This document shows, one piece after another, positions 1 through 6,643 of a stretch of 7,154 nt of DNA. Origin of the DNA: an uncultured Prevotellaceae bacterium (GTDB taxonomy: Bacteria > Bacteroidota > Bacteroidia > Bacteroidales > Muribaculaceae); assembly GCA_900556245.1 (NCBI GenBank), contig USOC01000054.1, positions 1-7,154 of the forward strand. The letters run 5' to 3'. The translations under genes and the position numbers were made by a program. Each line of letters begins with the position of its first letter. Position 1 is the first letter of the stretch. The notes beneath the pieces were generated by a model that did no database searches, was not told the DNA's origin, and worked only from the letters and a program-made list of their open reading frames with translations.

Positions 1-662
1 TGCCGACCGTCATTCTTGGGATTCTCTGCGCAGGAAGCATTGTCTTGACATTAGACGTAACCTTGGGATGGGACATTTTCGGATTCTTCCCGGATGGCGC
101 AAAATATTCCGTTATAGGAGGATGGAATCTACAGCCCGAGCAAATGTATATCGGCATCACCCGTCTGTCCTATCCTTTTCTTTTTGGCTTACTCGCCTCT
201 CGGATAATGTTCAAACGCTCGTCAGAAAACAATCCAAGCGGAAGTCCGATATCCTTGCGAGGCGGATTCTGGTGGACATCCCTCTTTCTGGTCGCAATAT
301 TCTCCCTGCCGGCAGTAGGCGGCAATACGCTGAACGACGGACTCTATCAGGCAGGCTGCATCCTCTTGCTCTTTCCTTTCGCGGTCATCATCGGAGCCGG
401 AAGCAAAACAACCGATGCAAAGAGCACTGCATGGTGTGAATTCTTGGGAAAAATTTCCTACCCGCTCTATATCACCCACTACCCTATCATGTATATGCAA
501 ATGGCTTGGGTGACCGCCCACACCGGAACTCCGGTGTGGATACACATCATGGTAAATATTGCCGTCATTACATTGTCACTCTTCATAGCCTGGGCACTGC
601 TCAGACTCTACGATGAGCCTGTCAGACAATGGCTGACCCGCAAATGGCTGCAAAGGCAATAA
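1..662 (+). CDS. Acyltransferase family 3 membrane protein, C-terminal part (5'-truncated by window edge)
   Basis: The reading frame is open from base 3 to the TAA at 660-662, giving about 219 residues, so this is the 3' end of a longer gene and the TTG at 45 is not its real start. The protein alternates hydrophobic spans (ILGILCAGSIVL, FWWTSLFLVAIFSLPAV, CILLLFPFAVIIGAG, IMVNIAVITLSLFIAWALL) with short polar loops. It carries the late signatures of acyltransferase family 3: LGKISYPLYITHYP followed by a C-terminal YDEPVRQWLTRK, close to the family's usual Y(E/D)xPVRxWL ending. Family members sit in the cytoplasmic membrane and transfer acetyl or other acyl groups to extracytoplasmic sugars such as O-antigen, exopolysaccharide or peptidoglycan. 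The substrate is not predictable here, and the N-terminal catalytic His region lies outside the window. It converges on the hydrolase gene and is probably unrelated to that operon. I am sure of the family but not of the function. Confidence 0.88.
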   Translation, partial: PTVILGILCAGSIVLTLDVTLGWDIFGFFPDGAKYSVIGGWNLQPEQMYIGITRLSYPFLFGLLASRIMFKRSSENNPSGSPISLRGGFWWTSLFLVAIFSLPAVGGNTLNDGLYQAGCILLLFPFAVIIGAGSKTTDAKSTAWCEFLGKISYPLYITHYPIMYMQMAWVTAHTGTPVWIHIMVNIAVITLSLFIAWALLRLYDEPVRQWLTRKWLQRQ

Positions 663-808
663 GTCGCCAACATAAAAAGCGCCTGCCTGGTTGGAAGAGC
701 GGAGTCTTGATGACAAACAGAAAATTATCTGCCTGTTTTCATACAGCCACAGAAGAAGCAGATAGGGGAACAGCGCTTGCGCCGGGGAGGACAGAATCGA
801 CGCTACAG

Positions 809-853
809 AAAAAAGTCCGGCAGTGTTCAGAGAAGCCTGAACACTGCCGGACT
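809..853 (-). terminator. Rho-independent terminator after the GHL10 hydrolase gene
   Basis: A perfect 17-bp inverted repeat (arms 814-830 and 837-853, AGTCCGGCAGTGTTCAG and its complement) encloses a 6-nt loop. Read on the minus strand, the stem runs directly into six U (complement of the A-run 809-814, the first U being paired in the stem). It lies 31 nt beyond the stop codon of the minus-strand hydrolase. On the plus strand the hairpin is followed by GATTATTC, which has no U-run, so its main direction is minus. It may still slow read-through from the converging acyltransferase gene. Confidence 0.92.
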
Positions 854-883
854 GATTATTCATTCAATTACTTGAAAACCCTG

Positions 884-3613
884 TCAACGGACAAACTTGA
901 GCGAACGCAACGCTCCGCACTTTTCTACCGCAACAACATAAGCTCCGGCTTCCAAATGCGACAACGAAGCGCATCCGTTGCCATCTGTCGTCAACTCTGC
1001 CACCAACGTTCCGTCGGCGGCATATACAGCCACGCGCAATTCCGCCTCTCCGGCAGAAAGATATGGAGCGGCACCTCCCACCAGACGCACATCCTCTGTC
1101 TCCAACGAAGCGATACCGGCCTCAGAGTCGTAGACGAATGAACGAGTTTCCGACCATTCCGTAGATTTGCTCGCTCCCGCTTCATCATAGTAGTTAAAAA
1201 GCGATCTGACATAATAGGTTTTTCCGTCAGACAACGGCTTGCTCAAAATTTTCACCTGTGAAAGTTCCTTGCCGGCAAACGTACCGAGATCCATCGTTTC
1301 GGAATAGGACGAACGGGTCGGGAAAGTCTCCGACGCACTAATCATTATGCGAGTTCCGACGATTCCTTCGCGGCCCGCAACACGAACAGACTGATTGCTG
1401 TGAAGCACCTCGCCATTGGTAGCCGGCGACTCTATAGTCGGTGCGGAAAGGTCGGGGGCTTTGGACGTGAAAGAAATTGGCTGACCATAGACAAGCGCAT
1501 CGCCTTCTGCCATTGCCACTCTTGCATAATAGCGGACATTTCCTGCCAGAACGAACCGGGGCAGCGTCAGCCGGGTTTCCGTAGTTTCATGACGGAAGAC
1601 CTCTTTATTAAAATGCTCGTCACTTGAAATCTCCAAGACATAGCGAGTGCCGGCACCGAGATCCGGCCATGAAAAGGCCGGAGCGAACGAACAGCCGGTT
1701 GCCCCGTTCGCGGGTTCAAGGATACGGAACACGTCAACCGAGAATTTGGCAGCGTCTGAAACGACTTCAGTCTGGTTGTTGCCACGAGTGCGTACCTGCC
1801 AGAAATAATCCTTGCCGGCTTCGAATTCGCAGACTTCCGATGACTTCAATTCGTTTCCTGCAACCTCTTCACAATAGACAAGATTCTTCATCGCAGCATC
1901 CGTAGCGACAGCTACCTCATAGAGCGACGAATTGCCTGTCCAACGGAAAGTGACACGCCACGGCATTTGAGAGCCATTTGCCGGAGCTGTGAGTACAGGC
2001 TTTTCGGCATCCGCTACAGTTGCACCAACGAACACAGCGTTATACTCATTGCCCAGACGGTCAAGTACGGCAACTGCATAGGAGAACTTGTCAATATCCT
2101 GGTCCGCGATTCCATATCCGGGATAACCCTTCGCAACATTTGGAATTTCAAACGCTCCCGTATAGCTGACGCCCAGCAAAAACTCTTCTTCTTTCTGGAA
2201 GGTGGCCACGCGATCTGCCGGAACGGCATAAACGGCATAACGCACATTGTCGAATCCTGTCCACGACAGTTTTCTTCCGTCACGACGAAGTCCCGCTACT
2301 GTTCCCGGATTTTCAGCTTCCCCCCATTTGACTGCCGGAGAGAGCGACTTATGCTGATAAACGTTATAACGTAGATAGTTGGACAATTTCAAGACTTTGT
2401 TGTTGACCCACTTTCCGGTCGAGCGCAATATGTTCCATGGGAAATAGACCGCTCCGGGAGCATTGTCGAGCGCAGAGGCGCGGTTCAAGTCGACCTCATC
2501 GACAAACTCCTGCAAATTACGCTTTACATTCGACAAATTACCCAGGTTTGCGGAAATGTCCTGACTGATGAAACAATGGCGGTTGAACTTCTTCGCTACG
2601 CGATACCACCACGGCGTGATGGCGGCATAGTCGGCATCCGCGTTGCCGATTGTCCAATAGACCTGCGGCGAAATAAAGTCGATTGTTCCTTCTTTCATCC
2701 ACGCGACCGGCTCGGATGCGATGCCGTTATACTGCCAGTCGCTTCCCGGACAAGGCTCAATGCCATACTTGTCGGCAACCGACTTGTCGCCGGCGGCCAC
2801 GCCGGCCGGACCAATACCGAACCGCACCCAAGGCTTGGTCTGCTTGATGTAGGCGTTGACGCGACGCACCATATCGTTTACATTCTCCCGACGCCAGTCC
2901 ATGTGTGTCATCGGCTGACGTCCTGCTGCGGTCTCCGCATCGGCATATTTCTGATAGAACGACTGGTCGTACGACTGAGGCAGACCGCTCTGATAGAAAT
3001 AGTCGTCGAAGACAATGCCGTCAACGTCATATTTTGAAAGAATATCCGCAACAATATCGACAATGCGCTGCTTCACCTCCTCCATTGCCGGATTAAGAAT
3101 AGTCCAGGTCTCCTCATTGCCTTTTTTGTTGACAAACGTATAGGTAATCAGCCATTCGGGATGGCTATTCTCATAGTTTTTGTCTCCCCCGGCACTTCCC
3201 CAAGAGCTTCCTTCTGTCGAATCGTAATAACGATAAGGGTTGAGCCAGGCGTAAAGCTCGATGCCCCGCTTGTGCGACTCCTCGACAATCAGCTTCATCG
3301 GGTCGTAGGAAGGCGCATTGCCGCGCGTTCCCGTCACGAGGTTCGACCACGGTTCGTATTTCGAATCATACAAAGCGTCGCACATGACGCGGGCATGGTA
3401 GTAGACCGTCGTCATATTGTTCCGACTCAAGGAATCCAAGTCTTCATAAAGCTGTCGCTTCTGCTTCTCTGCCGAATCCGACGGTTTCGGCCAGTCGCTC
3501 GTATAAGCCGACATCCACACCGCACGATGCTCGCGCTTCACGGCTCCTGCTTCCGGAGTGGCGATGGCAATCAGCCCAACGACACCCAAAAGGGCTAAAA
3601 AGAATTTTCTCAT
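884..3613 (-). CDS. Secreted GHL10/DUF187 family glycoside-hydrolase-like protein with Ig/FN3-like modules and T9SS-like C-terminal domain
   Basis: This is a 909-residue protein. I chose the ATG at 3613 because it begins a clean signal peptide (MRKFFLALLGVVGLIAIATPEAGA, cleavage after about residue 24); the upstream in-frame TTG at 3649 would add 12 residues that fall inside a terminator. Residues ~27-400 are a GHL10 (DUF187) TIM-barrel-type catalytic domain. Landmarks are REHRAVWMSAY (27-37), CDALYDSKYEPWS (78-90), YAWLNPYR (121-128), YDVDGIVFDDYFY (195-207; acidic pair D203/D204 as candidate active-site residues) and ISPQVYW (314-320). About four beta-sandwich Ig/FN3-like segments follow (roughly 424-533, 537-627, 630-717, 723-827). 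The last ~75 residues (834-909) resemble a T9SS type A sorting domain: VAVYAADGTLVAEL, then LEAGAYVVAVE, ending in RSLKFVR. Family members are glycosidases or predicted glycosidases, and E. coli DigH acts on peptidoglycan glycan strands. The substrate here is unknown. The gene lies 117 nt downstream of the SusD operon and is bounded by hairpin terminators on both sides, suggesting at least partly separate expression. Confidence 0.9.
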   Translation of the reverse strand: MRKFFLALLGVVGLIAIATPEAGAVKREHRAVWMSAYTSDWPKPSDSAEKQKRQLYEDLDSLSRNNMTTVYYHARVMCDALYDSKYEPWSNLVTGTRGNAPSYDPMKLIVEESHKRGIELYAWLNPYRYYDSTEGSSWGSAGGDKNYENSHPEWLITYTFVNKKGNEETWTILNPAMEEVKQRIVDIVADILSKYDVDGIVFDDYFYQSGLPQSYDQSFYQKYADAETAAGRQPMTHMDWRRENVNDMVRRVNAYIKQTKPWVRFGIGPAGVAAGDKSVADKYGIEPCPGSDWQYNGIASEPVAWMKEGTIDFISPQVYWTIGNADADYAAITPWWYRVAKKFNRHCFISQDISANLGNLSNVKRNLQEFVDEVDLNRASALDNAPGAVYFPWNILRSTGKWVNNKVLKLSNYLRYNVYQHKSLSPAVKWGEAENPGTVAGLRRDGRKLSWTGFDNVRYAVYAVPADRVATFQKEEEFLLGVSYTGAFEIPNVAKGYPGYGIADQDIDKFSYAVAVLDRLGNEYNAVFVGATVADAEKPVLTAPANGSQMPWRVTFRWTGNSSLYEVAVATDAAMKNLVYCEEVAGNELKSSEVCEFEAGKDYFWQVRTRGNNQTEVVSDAAKFSVDVFRILEPANGATGCSFAPAFSWPDLGAGTRYVLEISSDEHFNKEVFRHETTETRLTLPRFVLAGNVRYYARVAMAEGDALVYGQPISFTSKAPDLSAPTIESPATNGEVLHSNQSVRVAGREGIVGTRIMISASETFPTRSSYSETMDLGTFAGKELSQVKILSKPLSDGKTYYVRSLFNYYDEAGASKSTEWSETRSFVYDSEAGIASLETEDVRLVGGAAPYLSAGEAELRVAVYAADGTLVAELTTDGNGCASLSHLEAGAYVVAVEKCGALRSLKFVR

Positions 3614-3647
3614 TGTGAAATAGCTTTTTAATAATTGAATCTGTGAC

Positions 3648-3697
3648 AAAAAGCGACGGCTGTCCTCTATGTCTCACAAACAAAGAAAACAGCCGTC
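3648..3697 (-). terminator. Probable intrinsic terminator of the SusD-lipoprotein operon
   Basis: On the minus strand a 9-bp perfect stem (GACGGCTGT at 3697-3689 with ACAGCCGTC at 3663-3655) is followed by GC and five U (complement of 3652-3648). The 25-nt interior can extend the stem by two U-G pairs, three Watson-Crick pairs, one mismatch, three more pairs and another U-G, leaving a ~5-nt loop. Those U-G pairs would be A-C mismatches in plus-strand RNA, so the structure favours minus-strand transcription. It sits 33 nt after the stop of the PKD lipoprotein and 34 nt before the hydrolase start. It could end the operon or act as a partial terminator that lowers hydrolase expression. Confidence 0.75.
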
Positions 3698-3730
3698 TAC
3701 TTTTAATATCTGTTCTGAGATATACCTGTA

Positions 3731-5464
3731 TTAGAACAGTTTCGTAGCATTTTCGTTGATGACAATCCCAAGAATGCGCTCCGTATTGCCATAGAACGAT
3801 TCCACCTTCTGCGTTTCAGAATTGTAGACCTTCAGTCCTGTCGTATAAGCGGACTGGTCGTTGGATTCCTTGTTAAAGCCGAAGTAAACGTTACCATTTT
3901 CTTTGTCAACAGCCATCTGCGTACAGAATACGCCTTCTGCATCGGTTGAGTTAATCGGGTCTGCATCCATCAGGAAGCGAGTTTCAAAAGCGGCCTTGTC
4001 GAGACCGGCATCAATCTTCGGAAGCGGATAAACATAGAACCCCCCCTCCGATTTGGTCCTCCACACATAGAGTTTGCCACGCTTTTCGTCAAGCGTGAAC
4101 GCCTTCAATATGACCAACGGAAGCACGACAGGATGGGGAGAAGCTGAGAGATTACCGATATCAGAATGATTGAAACGGAAAATTCCTTCTCCATTGTAGC
4201 ATTTGCCGCACCAGTAAGTTCCGCCCATGTCTTTATAGACAGTCGAAGAAATCGCACCATAAGACATATCACGGTTATAGTAGCCCAATTGGTCGTTCTT
4301 TACCAAGTAATCATTGGCCTCAACTTGACCGCGTGCGCTAAGACTCATTTTACGAATACCCGTGTTACGGTCCGTATAAATCAAGTTCTCTCCGTCAACA
4401 CAGCCGAAGAACGGGTCGTCGAACGCAGACTTACCAACATTCGACACGAAGAGGTTGGTCGATTTGCCGTCGACACTCATCACGTTGATCTTGCCGTCAC
4501 CGTTCACACCGCCCTCATCATTGATATAAGTGTACTGCTTGCCGGCATCAAGGATATAAATCCAACCCTGCTTGGTAACCGTAGCATCCTCGCCCTCGCT
4601 GACTACTTCACTTTCTGCATAGCAGAGCGTGAAAGGCATCGAACCGCTGCTGACACCCATATCAAATGGCATGTTCTTCGTCCCTTCCGGAAGAGCACTT
4701 TCCGGAATCAGCTTATAAGCCTTGATGTTTCCGTCAAGCGCCGCGTAGTACAAAGTCTTGTAAGGCTTGTCTGCTCCTACCTGAACATTTACATACGATT
4801 CTTCAAGCGTTCTGTTTTCGCCGCCTTCAGCCGTATCAAACACAGTCTTCAAAGAGATGCGCTGCGAACCGATGTTCTTGAAACGGATTTTGCCCGGATA
4901 GTCTACCGTACCGTCGGCATGAGCCATGCCTTCAAACTTGGTAATAGGTTGTCCCTGAGCGTCTATTGCACCTTCCGGGAACGTCCATTCGTACTTCACC
5001 TCCTTGTTCTCCGGGTTTGGCAGGAAGATATTGAACTCCACTTCCACGTCGTTGCAGGTCAAAATCTCTGCCGACTGGGAAGAAATCGAAAGAACCGGAG
5101 CGATATCGTAAATCATAATCGGATAAGTGCGCGAACCGACACCCTCAACGGTCAATTTCACCTGATATCTGCCGGCTTTGGCGTATTTGTGCACCGGGTT
5201 GGCTTCCGTAGAAGTCTGACCGTCTCCAAAATCCCATGTGACAGAAGAACCCTGCTTGGCAGAAGTGTTGGTAAATTGAATGGTGGACACAACATAATAG
5301 TCAATGCCAAATTCCACCTCGCCTTCGCCATTAGGAGCTACGGCATAAGTGAAGTCGACATCCTTCGACGGAAAGTCCGTATAGTCCGGATCAGCCTCCA
5401 CACACGCCGACACGCCGAACAGCAATGTCGCGATAAAACTGATATTCAATAATATTCTTTTCAT
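3731..5464 (-). CDS. PKD-domain surface lipoprotein with propeller-like C-terminal half (SusD-operon accessory)
   Basis: This is a 577-residue protein from the ATG at 5464. An in-frame ATG at 5479 would add only MENNT; I prefer 5464 because MKRILLNISF starts a compact lipoprotein signal. The lipobox VSAC places the acylated Cys at residue 21, followed by acidic VEADPDYTD, compatible with surface export of Bacteroidota lipoproteins. Residues ~62-110 are a PKD fold with the hallmark WDFGDG (77-82) and the late HKYAKAGRYQVKLTV strand. Residues ~122-232 look like a second, divergent PKD/Ig module (YEWTFPEGA). From ~236 to the end there are repeated short beta motifs such as LYYAALDGNIKAYKL, GWIYILDAG, ENLIYTDRNTGIRKMSL, GKLYVWRT and GNVYFGFN, suggestive of a beta-propeller. 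The arrangement resembles PKD-like lipoproteins commonly found after SusC/SusD genes, so a glycan- or ligand-binding role is likely. No catalytic motif was seen. The gene starts 21 nt after the preceding stop, in the same operon. Confidence 0.85.
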   Translation of the reverse strand: MKRILLNISFIATLLFGVSACVEADPDYTDFPSKDVDFTYAVAPNGEGEVEFGIDYYVVSTIQFTNTSAKQGSSVTWDFGDGQTSTEANPVHKYAKAGRYQVKLTVEGVGSRTYPIMIYDIAPVLSISSQSAEILTCNDVEVEFNIFLPNPENKEVKYEWTFPEGAIDAQGQPITKFEGMAHADGTVDYPGKIRFKNIGSQRISLKTVFDTAEGGENRTLEESYVNVQVGADKPYKTLYYAALDGNIKAYKLIPESALPEGTKNMPFDMGVSSGSMPFTLCYAESEVVSEGEDATVTKQGWIYILDAGKQYTYINDEGGVNGDGKINVMSVDGKSTNLFVSNVGKSAFDDPFFGCVDGENLIYTDRNTGIRKMSLSARGQVEANDYLVKNDQLGYYNRDMSYGAISSTVYKDMGGTYWCGKCYNGEGIFRFNHSDIGNLSASPHPVVLPLVILKAFTLDEKRGKLYVWRTKSEGGFYVYPLPKIDAGLDKAAFETRFLMDADPINSTDAEGVFCTQMAVDKENGNVYFGFNKESNDQSAYTTGLKVYNSETQKVESFYGNTERILGIVINENATKLF

Positions 5465-5485
5465 TGTATTATTTTCCATTAATAA

Positions 5486-6613
5486 TTAGTTAAGAGAGAC
5501 TTCCTTCACTTCAGTCGTATAGCCGACATTGCCGACAGTATCAACCACCTTGAAGACCACGCCAAGGCTATACTTGCGGTCGAATGTCACGCTATAGACC
5601 TTGTCGGCCGAATTGTAAATCCAATCCGTGAACGGAATCAAGGCAATCAAATCTCTGAACACAGGCATATAATTTCCTCTCACGGTAGCAATAACCTCTC
5701 CGCGGTTGTCGTCGTAGCGGCAGAATACCCAAGGAGATGATTCGTAAACCTTGTAAGCAGGCACTTTCAGCGTCTCACTGACATTATAGTACTGCTTGCC
5801 GTCGACTGTTTCCAACTTCGGATCGTCGAGAGCCACCTCACGATAGACATTGACATCGCCGACCAATTCAAGATAGTAATAGCCGACAACGTTCTCCACT
5901 TCTTCTTTTCCGGACTCAACGGTAATCTTCGTATACCATGCGTCAGACTTCTGTCCTGCGTCTTCAAGCAAAAGCTTGTCGAGACCCGGCAATTGCGGAT
6001 ATTTAGAGATTACTTCCTGAATCTGATTGAGCGTAAATGCATAGTTGACGTAGACGTGACGAAGGTCGTTGTAGTAGACACTGTCTTTTGTCAGGTAGTC
6101 ATTTACTTTTGCAGTAAAGCTCGACATGAAGTCAGCAGGATAGTATGAGTCAAAACGGTTCTGATCCCACTCGGCAATATTTGTCCATTTCACAGACTTC
6201 AAGGTCACGGAAGTCGGGAACTTGGCATTCAACACAAACTCATAGCCGTCCCATTTAGCCATTGAGTGAGGATAGGATGCAACGACTTGCGAAGTACGCA
6301 CAGTGTCGACCGTATTGACTGTCTGCGTATATTTCAGACTTTGGGTCAGACCTAAAGTAGCGGCAGCACTCTCTGTCACCACAACGTTCGACCATACTTC
6401 CGCATGATCCGGCGTATGCTCTTTGTCTGTATAGTATTTTCCTTCAAACGCCACACTGTCGCCAGCATTAGCCACGGTGCTGCCCAATGCCCAGTTCACC
6501 GTAGGGACTGCCTGACCCGGAGTCACAACGTCTTCAAACGGGTCGTGTTGGGAGCAGGAGGTCATGGCAACCACAGCCAGTGCGACAGCGCCTAATTTAT
6601 ATTGCAATTTCAT
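5486..6613 (-). CDS. SusD-operon lipoprotein of unrecognised family (possible surface glycan-binding protein)
   Basis: This is a 375-residue protein. The ATG at 6613 begins MKLQYKLGAVALAVVAMTSC, a lipoprotein signal with the acylated Cys at residue 20, followed by the acidic segment SQHDPFEDVV that fits outer-membrane surface placement. I do not recognise a named family. Residues ~30-110 are strand-rich and could form an Ig-like domain. Residues ~145-220 are more helical and aromatic (FDSYYPADFMSSF, YVNYAFTLNQIQEVISKYPQLPGLDKLLL). The rest is beta-rich, and the end (YSVTFDRKYSLGVVFKVVDTVGNVGYTTEVKEVSL) looks like the closing strands of an Ig/FN3-type sandwich. No catalytic signature is visible. 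It lies 30 nt after the SusD-like stop and 21 nt before the PKD lipoprotein start, without a terminator between, so it occupies the position where SusE/SusF-type glycan-binding proteins usually sit. The coding assignment is firm; the function is inferred from position only. Confidence 0.85.
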   Translation of the reverse strand: MKLQYKLGAVALAVVAMTSCSQHDPFEDVVTPGQAVPTVNWALGSTVANAGDSVAFEGKYYTDKEHTPDHAEVWSNVVVTESAAATLGLTQSLKYTQTVNTVDTVRTSQVVASYPHSMAKWDGYEFVLNAKFPTSVTLKSVKWTNIAEWDQNRFDSYYPADFMSSFTAKVNDYLTKDSVYYNDLRHVYVNYAFTLNQIQEVISKYPQLPGLDKLLLEDAGQKSDAWYTKITVESGKEEVENVVGYYYLELVGDVNVYREVALDDPKLETVDGKQYYNVSETLKVPAYKVYESSPWVFCRYDDNRGEVIATVRGNYMPVFRDLIALIPFTDWIYNSADKVYSVTFDRKYSLGVVFKVVDTVGNVGYTTEVKEVSLN

Positions 6614-6643
6614 AACTTTATGTTCTGTTTTAAGTTAAAATGA

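Noticed and set aside
663..808. Plus-strand terminator for the acyltransferase gene
   Set aside because: Only short inverted repeats (for example AAACAG/CTGTTT near 715-738 and CCAAC/GTTGG near 667-694) without a following U-run were found. Nothing convincing before the shared 814-853 hairpin.
576..863. 95-codon minus-strand open frame in the convergent gap
   Set aside because: It starts inside the terminator hairpin, has no plausible leader and ends antisense within the acyltransferase gene; a chance frame.
629..1141. 170-codon plus-strand open frame spanning the convergent gap
   Set aside because: It overlaps the end of the acyltransferase gene, runs through the terminator hairpin and into the antisense of the hydrolase gene. 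The translation is rich in Arg/Ser/Gln without recognisable features.
3614..3649. Upstream TTG start adding 12 residues to the hydrolase
   Set aside because: It would lie in the U-tract of the terminator and bury the signal peptide behind MSQIQLLKSYFT. The ATG at 3613 gives a standard signal peptide.
3614..3730. Bacteroidota-type promoter (TTTG ... TAnnTTTG) for the hydrolase
   Set aside because: The minus strand has TTTGTTTG and later GCTTTTTG, but the second lacks the TA, the spacing is about 22 nt, and it coincides with the hairpin and U-tract. Not supportable as a promoter.
4166..5452. 428-codon plus-strand open frame opposite the PKD lipoprotein gene
   Set aside because: It is exactly codon-on-codon antisense to the real gene. 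In that register its stops would require TTA, CTA or TCA codons in the lipoprotein gene, which the gene avoids through codon preference. The translation has no signal, domain or family likeness, whereas the minus strand has a lipobox and PKD motif.
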